Of a DNA stretch of 34,387 nucleotides, positions 18,146 to 26,022 are shown in pieces (the first letter of the stretch is position 1; each line of letters begins with the position of its first letter). The notes beneath the pieces are model-generated. The model did no database searches. It worked only from the letters and a program-made list of their open reading frames with translations, and was not told where the DNA came from. Made by a program: the position numbers and the translations under genes. Source of the stretch: Wolbachia endosymbiont of Cylisticus convexus. Its GTDB lineage: Bacteria; Pseudomonadota; Alphaproteobacteria; Rickettsiales; Anaplasmataceae. The DNA lies in assembly GCF_003344345.1 (NCBI RefSeq), contig NZ_QPIP01000008.1:1-34387 (forward strand). Reading direction: 5' to 3'.

Positions 18146-18402
18146 TGTCATTTCAGGGTGCTTTTTTTGTCATCCCAGTGTCACGCACTGGGATGACATC
18201 ATAGGGATACTGGGATGAAGGAAAAAGAACACTGAATTCAAAATACAACGTCGTACATACCATCTGATATTTCTTAATACTGCATAATACCTCAATTATA
18301 GATTGATTAAGGACACCTTGAGTTATCTCTTTAGTTAGTCTTGCTTTACTATAAAAAACTTGTACTCTTTAAATCTATTGTTTATAAATTATAAGCTAGA
18401 AT
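18019..18402. other. Intergenic stretch between the ankyrin gene and the AAA ATPase
   Basis: No gene is supported. It holds the right direct repeat (to about 18145), the hairpin at 18169-18197 and an A+T-rich leader with TATAAA at 18383-18388 just before the ATPase start. Confidence 0.6.
18169..18197. repeat. Perfect 12-bp hairpin of the palindromic repeat family
   Basis: GTCATCCCAGTG (18169-18180), loop TCACG, then CACTGGGATGAC (18186-18197). It is the compact form of the dispersed repeat; it could also act as a transcription terminator-like hairpin, though no T-run follows. Confidence 0.85.
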
Positions 18403-19767
18403 ATGTTTAGTAGAACTAATATACCTTTTCTTATAGCTGGTGCTATTGCTTCTCTTACATTACTTACATCTGGAGTTTTTGCTGTAGCTCCTTATGTCGC
18501 ATTTTTATCTTCAATTGCAGCTTTAAATGTAGCTCTCCCCGTTATTTTTATTTTATTCGCGCTTTCTGCAGTAGTAATTGCATTTTCATATAAAATGATT
18601 AAACAAAATAAAAAATCTCAAGAAAACTCGAAAGCTGAAGTCGAAGAGCTAAATAAAGAGTCAAGGAAAGAAGAAAATACGCTAGCTCCAATCAGAGAAG
18701 TATCAGAGGATGAAAAGGCTAAAGAAAATAAAGAGGAGTTTAGTGATCTAGAAAAAAAAGTCTATAGAATTTCAGAGAATTTTGCAACAAAAGATGAAGT
18801 GGAGGGGTTAAAAAAAGAGGTTAGTGACCTTTCTACACAGTTAATTAATAGTGCTGCAACAAAAGATGAAGTAGAAGTAAAGCTGAAGATGGAATTTTAT
18901 GCAAAAGGTGAAGAAAGAGGGTGGAATACAACATTTGGTGATATTATATTACCAAATGATACAAAAGAAAAATTGGAAGAGATTTGTAAGCCGCAAAGCA
19001 ATTCACAAAGCAGAGGATATCTCTTGTATGGTCCACCAGGGACTGGTAAGACTAGTATTAGTAAGGCAATTGCAAATCAAACTAAATCTCTATCTGCGTT
19101 TATATCTATTTCTGCATCTTGTTTGTCTAATAAATCGAATATAGATCAAGTTTTTGAGAAAGCAGAGACAAACAGTCCTTGTCTAATTTTTATAGATGAG
19201 ATTGACGGAATTGGTAAAAAGCGCACTTCCAGTGAGAATGCAGGACCTTTAACTCATTTACTCACTAAATTGGATAAAGAGTCTTTATCCTCAAAAAATA
19301 TAACGGTAGTTGCTGCAACTAATCATAAGGATCATTTAGATCCTGCGCTTATTAGGGGTGGTCGCTTGGATATCCATATTGAAATTTCTGCACTAAACAA
19401 CGATACACGTAGAAAAATACTAAGGGAATACCTGAAATTAAAATCTCAAGACATTGAAACCATTGTAACTAATACTAATGGTTTTTCAGCAGCAAATCTG
19501 ATTGCTTTAATCGATCATATAAATGAGAATGAGCGAAAAGTAAAAGAAAACGGGCAAAGAAGGATTCCTTTTTCTACTTTATGTAAAAAATTTAAGAGTG
19601 AACATAATATTGAAGATAGGCAGAATAAGAAACATAGTAACAGTAAAACTAAAGATGAAAACAATAATACACGAAAGTTTTTGTCTGAAAGCTCATCAGT
19701 GAGCTCTTTATTGAGTGATGTTTTTTCTCAAGAAAGTATGCAGCAAATCCACTCACAAGGAGCATGA
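18403..19767 (+). CDS. Membrane-anchored AAA+ ATPase
   Basis: The 454-aa protein has two N-terminal membrane helices (about 9-30 and 41-63), a charged coiled-coil linker (70-165, with two ATKDEVE heptad-like repeats), one AAA+ module (about 178-380) and a polar Ser/Asn-rich tail. In the ATPase are Walker A GPPGTGKTS (210-218), Walker B LIFIDE (261-266), sensor-1 VVAATN (302-307) and arginine fingers in RGGRLD (318-323). The module resembles FtsH/katanin-type classic AAA proteins, but there is no HEXXH protease domain, so it is not FtsH. A membrane-bound remodelling or unfolding role is inferred; the substrate is unknown. It lies in the accessory island between the ankyrin and GTA-type genes. 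Confidence 0.88.
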   Translation: MFSRTNIPFLIAGAIASLTLLTSGVFAVAPYVAFLSSIAALNVALPVIFILFALSAVVIAFSYKMIKQNKKSQENSKAEVEELNKESRKEENTLAPIREVSEDEKAKENKEEFSDLEKKVYRISENFATKDEVEGLKKEVSDLSTQLINSAATKDEVEVKLKMEFYAKGEERGWNTTFGDIILPNDTKEKLEEICKPQSNSQSRGYLLYGPPGTGKTSISKAIANQTKSLSAFISISASCLSNKSNIDQVFEKAETNSPCLIFIDEIDGIGKKRTSSENAGPLTHLLTKLDKESLSSKNITVVAATNHKDHLDPALIRGGRLDIHIEISALNNDTRRKILREYLKLKSQDIETIVTNTNGFSAANLIALIDHINENERKVKENGQRRIPFSTLCKKFKSEHNIEDRQNKKHSNSKTKDENNNTRKFLSESSSVSSLLSDVFSQESMQQIHSQGA

Positions 19768-19979
19768 ACTCAAAATTGTTCAGGGTAAAATTTTAAGTGT
19801 TTTATCAAAATAGCTTGATAAAACGCAAAACTCATACACGCTAACCCAAACCTCACCAACCACTGCTATGACACCGTCATAAAGGAACTAGTATCTGCTA
19901 CTGGGATGACAGGGAAGGATGCCATTCGCTGATCTTACAGCTCAGCAATTTCAAAAAATCTATCAAAAAGGAGAATATT
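19768..19979. other. Spacer with half a palindromic repeat and a short coding remnant
   Basis: 19890-19912 (GTCATAAAGGAACTAGTATC, then TGCTACTGGGATGAC) is a degenerate palindromic repeat. Directly after it, a 30-codon frame at 19919-20011 (MPFADLTAQQFQKIYQKGEY...) overlaps the start of the next gene; it has no stop-free extension upstream of the repeat and may be the end of a lost upstream gene. Confidence 0.35.
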
Positions 19980-22900
19980 ATGTCCACAATAGTTTTATCA
20001 TCGATTTTTAGTCAAGCCGGTAGTGTTTTTGGTCCAATTGGCCAAATTATCGGTTCGGAACTTGGTGCTCTTCTTGGTGCGCAGCTGGGTAATGCAATAT
20101 TTGATCTTGATGCCGAACAAAAGGTGACACATGGGGCGAGACTAAAAAATCTGCAAGTTCAAACCTCAACCTACGGCAGAACGATCCCAATTATCTATGG
20201 CACTGCTCGCGTTGCAGGAAACATTATTTGGGCACAGCCAATCAAAGAAGAATCAATAACCACCAAAGTTGGAAGGGGTATAAATGTTGCGTACAACTAC
20301 TATGCAACGCTTGCAATTGCAATCTGCAAAGGGGAAGTAGAAAAATTAAATCGAATCTGGGCAGATACAAAATCACTTAGTTTTGATGAAATAGATTATA
20401 CTTTTTACCACGGCAGAGAAGACCAAAATCCTGATCCATTCATATCTTCTATTGAGGGAGAAAAAAACGTGCCGGCTTATAGAGGAATATCTTATATAGT
20501 AATCAAAAATTTTCCTTTGCTAGACTATAACAATCGTGTTCCAGTTTTTACATTTGAAGTGCAAACTGCACTGAAGCCCAGTGGGTTTTCAATAGCGGAA
20601 AATATTGCGAATATCAATATCATACCAGGTTCAGGTGAATTTGTGTATGATACGAAAATACAGAAGAAAATTGCGCGAGAAAAAATAAGCAGTAGCCAAT
20701 ATATTCCATACGGACTTGCACAAAGAGTAAATCACAATAATCACACAAAAAAGAGCGATGCAATGCTTTCTTTGGATCAATTGAAAGAAGGTTTGCCAAA
20801 TGTTGAGTGGGCATCGGTAGTGGTTAATTGGTTTGCAAGTAGTTTAAATATCAAAGATTGTAAAATATATCCTGCAGTTGAATTTCAAGACGATTCTGCG
20901 ATAGTGCCTGATGATTGGCAAGTGGGAAATATTACCAGAGGTAATGCGCAGCTTATTTCAAGGGATGATAATGGCAATCCAAGATATGGCGGCACAGTTA
21001 GTGATGCAGCGCTAATAAGATATATAGAAGAGCTGCATAGCAGAGGTTATAAGGTAATGCTCTACCCAATGTTCTTGCTTGACACAGAAAACAAAGAGTG
21101 GCGAGGAAAATTGAGCGGGCCCCCTGAAGATATAAGTGATTTTTTTGAGAATCAGTACAATAAATTCATAGAACATTATGCGATCATTGCCAAAAGGACT
21201 AAAGTAGAAGGGTTTATCATTGGTTCTGAGTTTGCTCAGCTTACAAAAGTAAAAGATGCTCAAGGTAATTATTCCGCAGTGGCAGAGCTAGTTAAACTTG
21301 CAAAGCGAATAAAACTTCAGCTTGGGAAAGAAGTAACTGTAACTTACGCTGCCGATTGGAGCGAGTATCATTCATATGATGGTTGGTATAATATGGATGA
21401 ACTTTGGTCTTCGGAATTCATCGACGTTGTTGGCATCGATGCTTATTTTCCACTTACCGATGGCGAAGAGCCTCCTTTTAGCTATTCTGCGGAAGATGTA
21501 ATCGATGGTTGGAGCAGTGGAGTGGGGTATGACTATTTCTATGATTACTCAAAGAATGAACCTGAGAAAATAAAGTATAATGACAGCAGATACGCATGGA
21601 AAAACATAGAAAAATGGTGGAATGAAGCTCATGTAAACCCAGATGGCAGTAAAACAAAATGGCAACCAAAGATGAAAAAAATATGGTTTACTGAGTATGG
21701 ATTCCCCAGTATGAATGGTTGCACTAATGAGCCAAACGTATTTGTTGATAAAGGCAGCATAGAGAGCAAATATCCACGATATTCAAACGGAGAGGTGAGC
21801 TTTCTTTCACAAAAAATTGCAATTGAAGGCACACTAAAAAAGTGGCGAAATTCAGAAATGGTGGAAAAAATGTTTCTCTGGGCATGGGATGCAAGGCCAT
21901 TTCCATATTTTCCCAACTTGTGTGATGTGTGGGCTGACTGCCATAACTGGCAGACCGGGCATTGGACTGAGGGAAAAATTTCACAGCTTAATATTTCCGA
22001 TATTTTGTCTAATCTATTGCAAAAGGCAGGCTTAAAAAGCGATCAGTTTGATACAAGTGATGTCAAAGGATTGTTGTCTGGGTATGTAATAAACGATCAA
22101 CAACCTGTACGTTCAATTATTAAAATGCTACAAAGTTGCTATTTTTTTGATGTTGTTGAACAGAATTCTAAACTGAAATTTATTCAAAAGGGCAGGGGAG
22201 TTACAACTGAGATATCAGTTGAAGAAACTGTTTTCAATCACAATCCCAGGCTGATACAGCTTAGTCAATTAGATTTAAACAATAGGATTAACATCGTTTA
22301 TTTTAACCGCAACTTCGGTTATCCAATTGATGTTAAATATTCTGAGCTGCCAAAGCAGGGCAATGCTGCAACGGTTGAAATACCGCTAATTATGGAGGAG
22401 GGGGAGGCGCAAAATATAGCTGAAGTTTTACTTTATTCTTCATGGCAAGAGAGAAATATATACAATTTTAAGCTGCCGATAAAATATGCGTGGCTTTTGC
22501 CAAGTGATATCATAACAATTTCAGATGGTGAGAAAAAGCATACAGTAAGAATTGTAAAGACGAAATTTGAAAGCATGGCTACTCAAATCATTGCTGTTGG
22601 TTACGACAGCTCTATATACAAGCTCTCTTTTCCTTCAACAAGATCACTTATGCTCAAAGAATATCCTCCTTCTCATATCAGTAAAACCATTATAGAAATA
22701 ATAGATTTACCGTATGTTAAAGACAATATCGCAAATTTTACTTTAATTGGCGAAGAAGAGAATTGGAAAGGAGCAACGCTCTTTATTTCGTACAATGATA
22801 AAGATTATAAGCCTATCGCAAGCGCAAACAAACAATCTACTTACGGATATGTAATGGAATCTACCGGTGACGAAATTGTAGTGGTATTACGCTTTGGTGA

Positions 22901-23201
22901 GCTGGATGTCATTAGTCCAACTGTGTTAGCACTGGTTGGCAAAGAGGTAATAAAGTTCGAAAGTGCCAAGCTTATAGATAAGAATAAATATCAGCTTAGT
23001 AGCCTTATTAGAGGGCAAGAAGGCACTAAGAAATATGAACACACTGCAGGTGAAAAATTCATTCTACTTGATGATTCAATAATTTCTTTTGAAGTGCAAT
23101 CAGGGAGAAAATTTTACCTTAAAGCAGTTACTTATGGCGATTCATTGGATAATACGGAAGCGAAACTATTGATCAAGAACTTCGTTCAATTAGCTAACTA
23201 A
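19980..23201 (+). CDS. Gene-transfer-agent-type tail/host-contact protein with glycosidase-like TIM barrel
   Basis: This 1073-aa protein matches the large tail protein of alphaproteobacterial gene transfer agents (RcGTA g15 type). The N-terminus is GPIGQIIGSELGALLGAQLG, then YGRTIPIIYGTARVAGNIIW. A glycoside-hydrolase-like TIM barrel covers about residues 300-640, with paired acidic sites at GSEF (about 415) and FTEYGFPS (about 570). A phage-tail domain follows (about 670-850), and the C-terminal part includes SSLIRGQEGTKKYEHTAGE. In GTAs this protein is at the tail tip and may act on the cell surface. AAGGAG six bases before ATG 19980 is a good ribosome binding site. No head, portal or other tail genes are near, in line with the scattered GTA genes known in Rickettsiales. 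The full-length, undisturbed frame suggests selection for a retained function. Confidence 0.9.
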   Translation: MSTIVLSSIFSQAGSVFGPIGQIIGSELGALLGAQLGNAIFDLDAEQKVTHGARLKNLQVQTSTYGRTIPIIYGTARVAGNIIWAQPIKEESITTKVGRGINVAYNYYATLAIAICKGEVEKLNRIWADTKSLSFDEIDYTFYHGREDQNPDPFISSIEGEKNVPAYRGISYIVIKNFPLLDYNNRVPVFTFEVQTALKPSGFSIAENIANINIIPGSGEFVYDTKIQKKIAREKISSSQYIPYGLAQRVNHNNHTKKSDAMLSLDQLKEGLPNVEWASVVVNWFASSLNIKDCKIYPAVEFQDDSAIVPDDWQVGNITRGNAQLISRDDNGNPRYGGTVSDAALIRYIEELHSRGYKVMLYPMFLLDTENKEWRGKLSGPPEDISDFFENQYNKFIEHYAIIAKRTKVEGFIIGSEFAQLTKVKDAQGNYSAVAELVKLAKRIKLQLGKEVTVTYAADWSEYHSYDGWYNMDELWSSEFIDVVGIDAYFPLTDGEEPPFSYSAEDVIDGWSSGVGYDYFYDYSKNEPEKIKYNDSRYAWKNIEKWWNEAHVNPDGSKTKWQPKMKKIWFTEYGFPSMNGCTNEPNVFVDKGSIESKYPRYSNGEVSFLSQKIAIEGTLKKWRNSEMVEKMFLWAWDARPFPYFPNLCDVWADCHNWQTGHWTEGKISQLNISDILSNLLQKAGLKSDQFDTSDVKGLLSGYVINDQQPVRSIIKMLQSCYFFDVVEQNSKLKFIQKGRGVTTEISVEETVFNHNPRLIQLSQLDLNNRINIVYFNRNFGYPIDVKYSELPKQGNAATVEIPLIMEEGEAQNIAEVLLYSSWQERNIYNFKLPIKYAWLLPSDIITISDGEKKHTVRIVKTKFESMATQIIAVGYDSSIYKLSFPSTRSLMLKEYPPSHISKTIIEIIDLPYVKDNIANFTLIGEEENWKGATLFISYNDKDYKPIASANKQSTYGYVMESTGDEIVVVLRFGELDVISPTVLALVGKEVIKFESAKLIDKNKYQLSSLIRGQEGTKKYEHTAGEKFILLDDSIISFEVQSGRKFYLKAVTYGDSLDNTEAKLLIKNFVQLAN

Positions 23202-23214
23202 CAGGTATATTGAT

Positions 23215-23253
23215 TTGCATTTTTTTTAAAAATCTACTATATTATTAATATAG
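23215..23253 (+). promoter_or_regulatory. Predicted promoter with an overlapping 17-bp dyad
   Basis: TTGCAT (23215-23220), 17-bp spacer, TATATT (23238-23243). A dyad CTATATTA-T-TAATATAG spans 23237-23253, covering the -10 box, which could be an operator. AAGG at 23254-23257 then serves as SD for ATG 23266. The -35 match is weak (3 of 6). Confidence 0.45.
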
Positions 23254-23265
23254 TAAGGTAAAATT

Positions 23266-24471
23266 ATGGCTAATAATATAAAAGAATTATCAAATGAAGC
23301 ACCAATAATACTAACATGGGTGCCAAGAGTACGTGGTGCATCTTTACCAGATGGTAAAAATAGTACCCTTAATTATTTAGAAATAATTAAAAATCATAAA
23401 TTAATAAATAAAGAGGAGCGGGACATATATTTGGTTATCAACGGTCCTGGGTTCGAAGAAAATCAAATAGATGATTTAAAGCGTGAACTGAAAGGAATTA
23501 AAGGAGTACACGTTGTAGATTTACACCAATATGACTGGAGTGAAATAGATCAAGATTGGAAAATAGATGGCAAAGATATTAGTATAAAAGACTTCTTTAG
23601 AGATATGTACAATATGCAAGAAGAGCAAAGAATGTATTTTGCCATTGAAATAGATACTTTTAGATTAATTGCTCTAGCGCTACTGAAGCAGTTTACGGAA
23701 CATGAGGGTGGAATATATATAGACTTTGATTCTTTAGAAGCTATTAATAGTTTTAGTATAAGAAGATTTGGTTGTATTCGACCTGTTAGTATAGGGAGAG
23801 AGATAGAAATCCCTATGGGAATTTTGTTAGGAGATATTCGGCAAATTTTCGTTCGTGATAAAAAGGGGAACGAATTAATGTATAATGATATGATGGACAT
23901 AGAAGATTTCAGTAGTGACGATGAATATAAAGTTACAAAGTTATGTGCAAATAATGATTGTATTGCAATAGATAGTCCAGATATAGTAATTAATATTTTA
24001 TCTTTATATAAAGGTAAAATATTAACTCAAAAAGTGATGTGTCAAAAGATTGAAGAAGCCTTATCTTTAGTAACAGAAGCGAAGCTTGATGAAGAGGTTT
24101 CTGTATTCCTGAGTAATGAAGAACATAGAAATGCTCTAGTAGAAAGGAAAAAGGAAAATTTAAAAAGTTGTATTACAAGCTTTAAAAATAATGGAATACA
24201 AGCGCTATATAATATGAAAAATTTTGGCTGCATTGTTGGTAAATTTAATTTAGCTCAAAAGAGCGTAGTAATGACTATTAGTGAACAGTTAATTGGCGAG
24301 GAAGTAAGCAAGTGCCGATTATTCTCTTTTGGCCATAATCATGGTAATTATGTTCCCTTACAGATGGGCAATTTATCTTGGACAAGAGGGAATGATTTAT
24401 ACTATGCAGAAAGCAATTTGGAAGAAACAGAAGTAGACCAGGCAGCAATGGAAAAGCTATCCCTTGCATAA
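23266..24471 (+). CDS. Putative glycosyltransferase with clostridial-toxin-like DXD motif
   Basis: The 401-aa protein carries D130-T-F-R133 and then GGIYIDFDSL with D153-F-D155, in the arrangement seen in the glucosyltransferase domain of TcdA/TcdB (SDILR ... GGMYLDVDML), where the first Asp and Arg bind the sugar nucleotide and the DXD binds Mn2+. LTWVPRV near residue 18 fits the N-terminal tryptophan strand of that fold, and a C-terminal GNLSWTRG fits the S-x-W-type lid only loosely. Such GT-A enzymes transfer sugars from UDP-sugars, often onto host proteins. No signal peptide or membrane helix is visible, so it would need a secretion system (type IV is known in Wolbachia) to reach the host. 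It has its own promoter upstream and a terminator downstream, and is followed by an unknown gene. Fold call from motif pattern; substrate unknown. Confidence 0.72.
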   Translation: MANNIKELSNEAPIILTWVPRVRGASLPDGKNSTLNYLEIIKNHKLINKEERDIYLVINGPGFEENQIDDLKRELKGIKGVHVVDLHQYDWSEIDQDWKIDGKDISIKDFFRDMYNMQEEQRMYFAIEIDTFRLIALALLKQFTEHEGGIYIDFDSLEAINSFSIRRFGCIRPVSIGREIEIPMGILLGDIRQIFVRDKKGNELMYNDMMDIEDFSSDDEYKVTKLCANNDCIAIDSPDIVINILSLYKGKILTQKVMCQKIEEALSLVTEAKLDEEVSVFLSNEEHRNALVERKKENLKSCITSFKNNGIQALYNMKNFGCIVGKFNLAQKSVVMTISEQLIGEEVSKCRLFSFGHNHGNYVPLQMGNLSWTRGNDLYYAESNLEETEVDQAAMEKLSLA

Positions 24472-24479
24472 CAGTTATT

Positions 24480-24512
24480 AAGAACTTTCTATATTAAAAA
24501 TAGAAAGTTCTT
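24480..24512 (+). terminator. Hairpin terminator after the glycosyltransferase gene
   Basis: AAGAACTTTCTA (24480-24491), loop TATTAAAAA, TAGAAAGTTCTT (24501-24512), a perfect 12-bp stem ending in TTTA 8 bp after the stop codon. Stem and position fit an intrinsic terminator, though the T-tract is short. Confidence 0.7.
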
Positions 24513-24564
24513 TAAAGCAGAGACTGAAAACTTTAACTTATGACGGAGGCAAAAGTTCTAAAAA

Positions 24565-24593
24565 TTGACAATTAACACAATATTTGCTAACAT
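24565..24593 (+). promoter_or_regulatory. Promoter of the unknown 287-aa gene
   Basis: Consensus -35 TTGACA (24565-24570), 17-bp spacer, -10 TAACAT (24588-24593, 4 of 6). It lies 25 bases before ATG 24619. The TTG in the -35 box lies in frame with the gene, but as a promoter element it should not be taken as the start codon. Confidence 0.65.
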
Positions 24594-24618
24594 TAATATA
24601 AATAATAGATGGTATAAT

Positions 24619-25482
24619 ATGTCAAAAGGAATGGTTAATGCACTAAAGACTCAAACGAAGAAGCTTAAGTATACTGATTTAAAAGCTGCAACAAAAAAAA
24701 CAAGAAACAAGGATAGCATTAGTTCTGGTCATTCAACATATGTTGATCTTGAAAGAGAACAAGACCTTACTATTAATGGGCAAGTAATAACTAATAAGTT
24801 TATCAACGAACTATGTTCAAAACATGAGAATATGATTCTAGAAGGTGAAAATGGGCAGCACAACTATCGTCCATTTCTCAAGCAAATTTTCGTAGAAATG
24901 TTCGAACATGTTGGTGCATCAATTCCCAATAACTCTATTATTGAAGAGTTGATAACTAATTATAATCAGGCAGGATATTCTAGTTATTTGTCTTATCAGC
25001 GGCAGAGTGCTCTTAACCCGTTTGGTTTGTTGATACTAGACAATGAAAATGAACGAAGAATTGTTGTGGATTGTAATAAACCTGATTGTTTAGAGTGCAG
25101 TTTTAGTTACAGAACTAAATATGTCTATGATGATCATCTGATTATAAAATGCAATTTATCCTGTTCAGCAGAGTTTCAACTGCAATTTAAGGATGGAAAT
25201 GTGACATATGAAGATGGTAAAGTGCTGCTTACAATCCCTAAAGAGTTAGAAGATTACAAAGCTGGTGATGACAGTCTGCTCGATAAGCTTACTGATATTA
25301 TTAACAAGCTTGTTGAATACTTTAAAAAGCTCTGCGAGAAATTGGGCTTTAAGTTTGATACAAAAGTAGAGTATAATTCTGAGTGTAATATAAAGATAGA
25401 GCACAATCTTGGCAAGCCACTGAAGGCGATAGATGAGCCAGATGTATATGTCGTTAATGGATTAAAGCCCAAAGCACAGTAA
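24619..25482 (+). CDS. Unknown 287-aa soluble protein
   Basis: From ATG 24619 (MSKGMVNALKTQTKKLKYTD) the protein has a basic, lysine-rich N-terminus, a helical middle (NYRPFLKQIFVEMFEHVGAS) and a cysteine-bearing, strand-rich part (DCNKPDCLECSFSYRTKYVY; CNLSCSAEFQLQFKDGN), then an amphipathic helix (LLDKLTDIINKLVEYFKKLC) and a short tail. No membrane helix or known catalytic motif is seen. The frame extends to TTG 24565, but that lies in the promoter. Placement after the glycosyltransferase, with its own promoter, makes it a candidate partner or second effector; this is inference only. Confidence 0.7.
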   Translation: MSKGMVNALKTQTKKLKYTDLKAATKKTRNKDSISSGHSTYVDLEREQDLTINGQVITNKFINELCSKHENMILEGENGQHNYRPFLKQIFVEMFEHVGASIPNNSIIEELITNYNQAGYSSYLSYQRQSALNPFGLLILDNENERRIVVDCNKPDCLECSFSYRTKYVYDDHLIIKCNLSCSAEFQLQFKDGNVTYEDGKVLLTIPKELEDYKAGDDSLLDKLTDIINKLVEYFKKLCEKLGFKFDTKVEYNSECNIKIEHNLGKPLKAIDEPDVYVVNGLKPKAQ

Positions 25483-25588
25483 AATCATCTTCTTTTAGGT
25501 AATACAGAAGCGAAAAGATCTTGGTTGAATCTTTTTACTAAGGTTTTATTATAGTGTGAGCATTAATGTATTGAGATGGTTGGCGATG

Positions 25589-25910
25589 TAAAAAAATTAT
25601 CTTATTTTAGATCAAGATTTCTTAAAAAATAAATGTAACAAATAAGATATCTACCTTAAAGTATCTGTTCAGATACATGTGAAACCAGTGCTTACTTTCT
25701 TGTCATCCAAGTAGCTGACACTGGGATCCAACTAAGTTGGTAAACACTTTACAACGTTTTTTGTGCAAAAGGACTGGATGCCAGTGTCAGCTACTTTCAT
25801 GACACCCATTTGTTCCTATGTTTTCGTCTACCTTATTTTGCCACTCTGCTGAACAGATACACCTTAAATGGTTGCTATATTGGGCGTATTCTCTTAACTT
25901 GACGCATATG
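25589..25910. mobile_element. Small inverted-repeat element, copy 3, left-truncated and carrying a nested insertion
   Basis: Its interior (AAAAAAATTATCTTATTTTA and on) and right end (CTTAACTTGACGCATATG, ending 25910) match copies 1 and 2, but the first 100 or so bases with the left terminal repeat are missing. It is split at about 25660 by the element at 25661-25860. Confidence 0.82.
25661..25860. mobile_element. Nested 200-bp inverted-repeat element with 8-bp target duplication
   Basis: Perfect 12-bp ends GTATCTGTTCAG (25661-25672) and CTGAACAGATAC (25849-25860) are flanked by ACCTTAAA on both sides (25653-25660 and 25861-25868). Inside is an imperfect copy of the dispersed palindrome (25701-25729 with 25773-25804). 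It has no reading frame. The left end also folds on itself (GTATCTGTTCAGATAC). Confidence 0.8.
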
Positions 25911-26022
25911 CTTTTTTGAACATTCCCTTTAATTTTACAAAACATGAAATTTCTTATTGACAATAATCATAGGAGATTGGAATGACAAGAGGGGAACATA
26001 TCGTATAATTAGCTATAGCAAT

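Larger units (their letters stand above)
25483..26022. other. Intergenic stack of mobile-element remnants
   Basis: No gene is supported. 25483-25588 is an unassigned spacer; 25589-25910 is the third small element with a nested insertion; 25911-26022 is a short A+T-rich tail before the dnaG stop. Confidence 0.7.

Noticed and set aside
18403..19767. FtsH protease
   Set aside because: The AAA module is similar, but no HEXXH zinc-protease domain follows; the tail is short and polar.
19980..23201. Part of a WO prophage
   Set aside because: The protein is of gene-transfer-agent type and there are no WO structural, recombinase or baseplate genes nearby.
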